NCBI RefSeq assembly: GCF_900090045.1 | Contig: NW_021638291.1 | Location: 1 to 64,000, forward strand | Direction of reading: 5' to 3' | Source of the DNA: Plasmodium malariae | Taxonomy: Eukaryota; Apicomplexa; Aconoidasida; Haemosporida; Plasmodiidae | DNA length: 64,000 nucleotides | In this document: in pieces, positions 63,053-64,000 of the stretch | Layout: every line of letters starts with the position of its first letter | How positions within the stretch are numbered: position 1 is the stretch's first letter | Translations under genes and position numbers: made by a program | The notes under the pieces: model-generated | Database searches by the model: none | Told to the model about the DNA's origin: nothing | Seen by the model: only the letters and a program-made list of their open reading frames with translations

Positions 63053-64000
63053 AATATGTGGTGTGGAATATGTTCATTTCTGTAATGAAGTATATAATAT
63101 AACGTAATAATCGTAATGTCTTTACATATATACTTATTAACAATATATATATGTTTTAAAATTTTATAATTGCCTCTAACTCATGTTCTTTTTTTTTACA
63201 ACATAGTTAAAAATTATGTTCCTGAACTTTTGATGAATTTGAATTTTACAATATTCTTAAATATGTATTTTAGTGTACTCTTTTAGTATAATTACATATT
63301 TATGGCTTAAAAAATATATTTTTGTATATATATCGGTTTTCATGAAAATTTTTTTTTATGAATTATAATGAATACATAACATGACAATTCATATAATATT
63401 ATTGAGGTAGTTCATTAATTTATATTTGAACTAAAAGAAATAACATTTTCTATTTTTTGTCTTATTTCTATATAAAATTGCTATTTCTTGATATATTTAG
63501 ATATATGTATTAATTCCTTATAAATAGATATAAATGCGTCTTATTTTGTATTTAATGAAACGAATGAATATAATTTGTTGCATTAATATATACATTGTTC
63601 TTTGTAATAAATTATAAGAGTTATTATATATGGAAAATTTATAAAGCAGATGATATATTTAATACAAAGGGAAATATAACCTAAATTATAATAAAATAAA
63701 TTATCGTATTAATATATATGAATCATTACATAGGCATATTCATTAATATAATATATAATACATTATAGATGTATAAAATACATAGGTATATAAAAATATT
63801 ATAACTTTAAAATAATATATAAATAAAATAAACGTTTAAACAAATAAAAAATGATGTGATAGTTAAATATAAGTTATTATGTTAAAATTATTAGGATGTT
63901 ATATTTTTTTTCTTATAACTTGTATGTATGAATATTAATTTATATAATCTTTGTACAAATAGTATATAATATAGATTAATTGGAAAAATAAATACATATG
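63053..64000. other. 3' flank of fam-l 62038
   Basis: No gene is seen. About 63395-63520 is similar to the 3' flanks of the fam-l genes at 7609 and 29762 (for example 'cttgatatatttagatatat' near 63486). This supports duplication of whole units including 3' sequence. Confidence 0.45.

Noticed and set aside
1..64000. tRNA, rRNA, CRISPR, prokaryotic mobile elements and telomere repeats
   Set aside because: None recognised on either strand. The sequence is eukaryotic, very AT-rich, and contains only spliced Plasmodium multigene-family members and relics.

Overview
This window looks like a subtelomeric contig of a malaria parasite, most likely Plasmodium malariae or its close sister lineage. It is extremely AT-rich. 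Its genes are short, spliced, membrane-anchored and exported, with phase-0 introns of about 100-140 bp. Two of the protein families, fam-l (C-terminal tail YYHKKVKKYEKIKFRKR) and fam-m (core GMFDGKHFHFEKKW, tail NNEKYNKIKLMTE), are to my knowledge typical of P. malariae. No housekeeping gene, rRNA, tRNA or telomere repeat was seen. Names rest on recalled family motifs; no database search was run.

Layout. All eight fam-l/fam-m loci lie on the + strand: fam-l 6614-7609 (disrupted), fam-m 10901-11796, fam-l 28779-29762, fam-m 33277-34164 (decayed), fam-l 36728-37712 (one nonsense codon), fam-m 45868-46753, fam-l 51200-52191 and fam-l 62038-63052. Two l-then-m doublets with 3-4 kb gaps stand out (6.6/10.9 kb and 28.8/33.3 kb). 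Between the first two doublets is a - strand island: a tryptophan-rich antigen pseudogene (15912-16716) with two older Trp-rich relics beside it, and an apparently intact three-exon PIR gene (17599-19327). A second, badly decayed PIR relic lies on the + strand at 23.1-23.95 kb.

The long 'empty' stretches are not random. Several kilobases upstream of the fam genes are diverged copies of one another (1-6.6, 25.85-28.8, 40.7-45.9 and 54.4-62.0 kb). These blocks carry relics of other genes, including an exported-protein relic that has the same premature stop in two copies, and a pair of exon-like segments with conserved splice sites. Immediately upstream of the fam genes two short elements recur, one near -550 (GTTATAATAATTAATA) and one near -410 (CTATATTCTCTAYRTTCTAT). 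They are the best candidates for shared regulatory sequence.

How the genes fit together: the intact products (fam-l, fam-m, PIR) are expected to be exported or surface-exposed in infected erythrocytes. All have a short N-terminal exon and one or two hydrophobic segments near the C-terminus. The region reads as a subtelomere in birth-and-death turnover, with unit duplication followed by nonsense mutations and homopolymer slippage. Exon boundaries were read by eye from GT/AG sites and family alignment.
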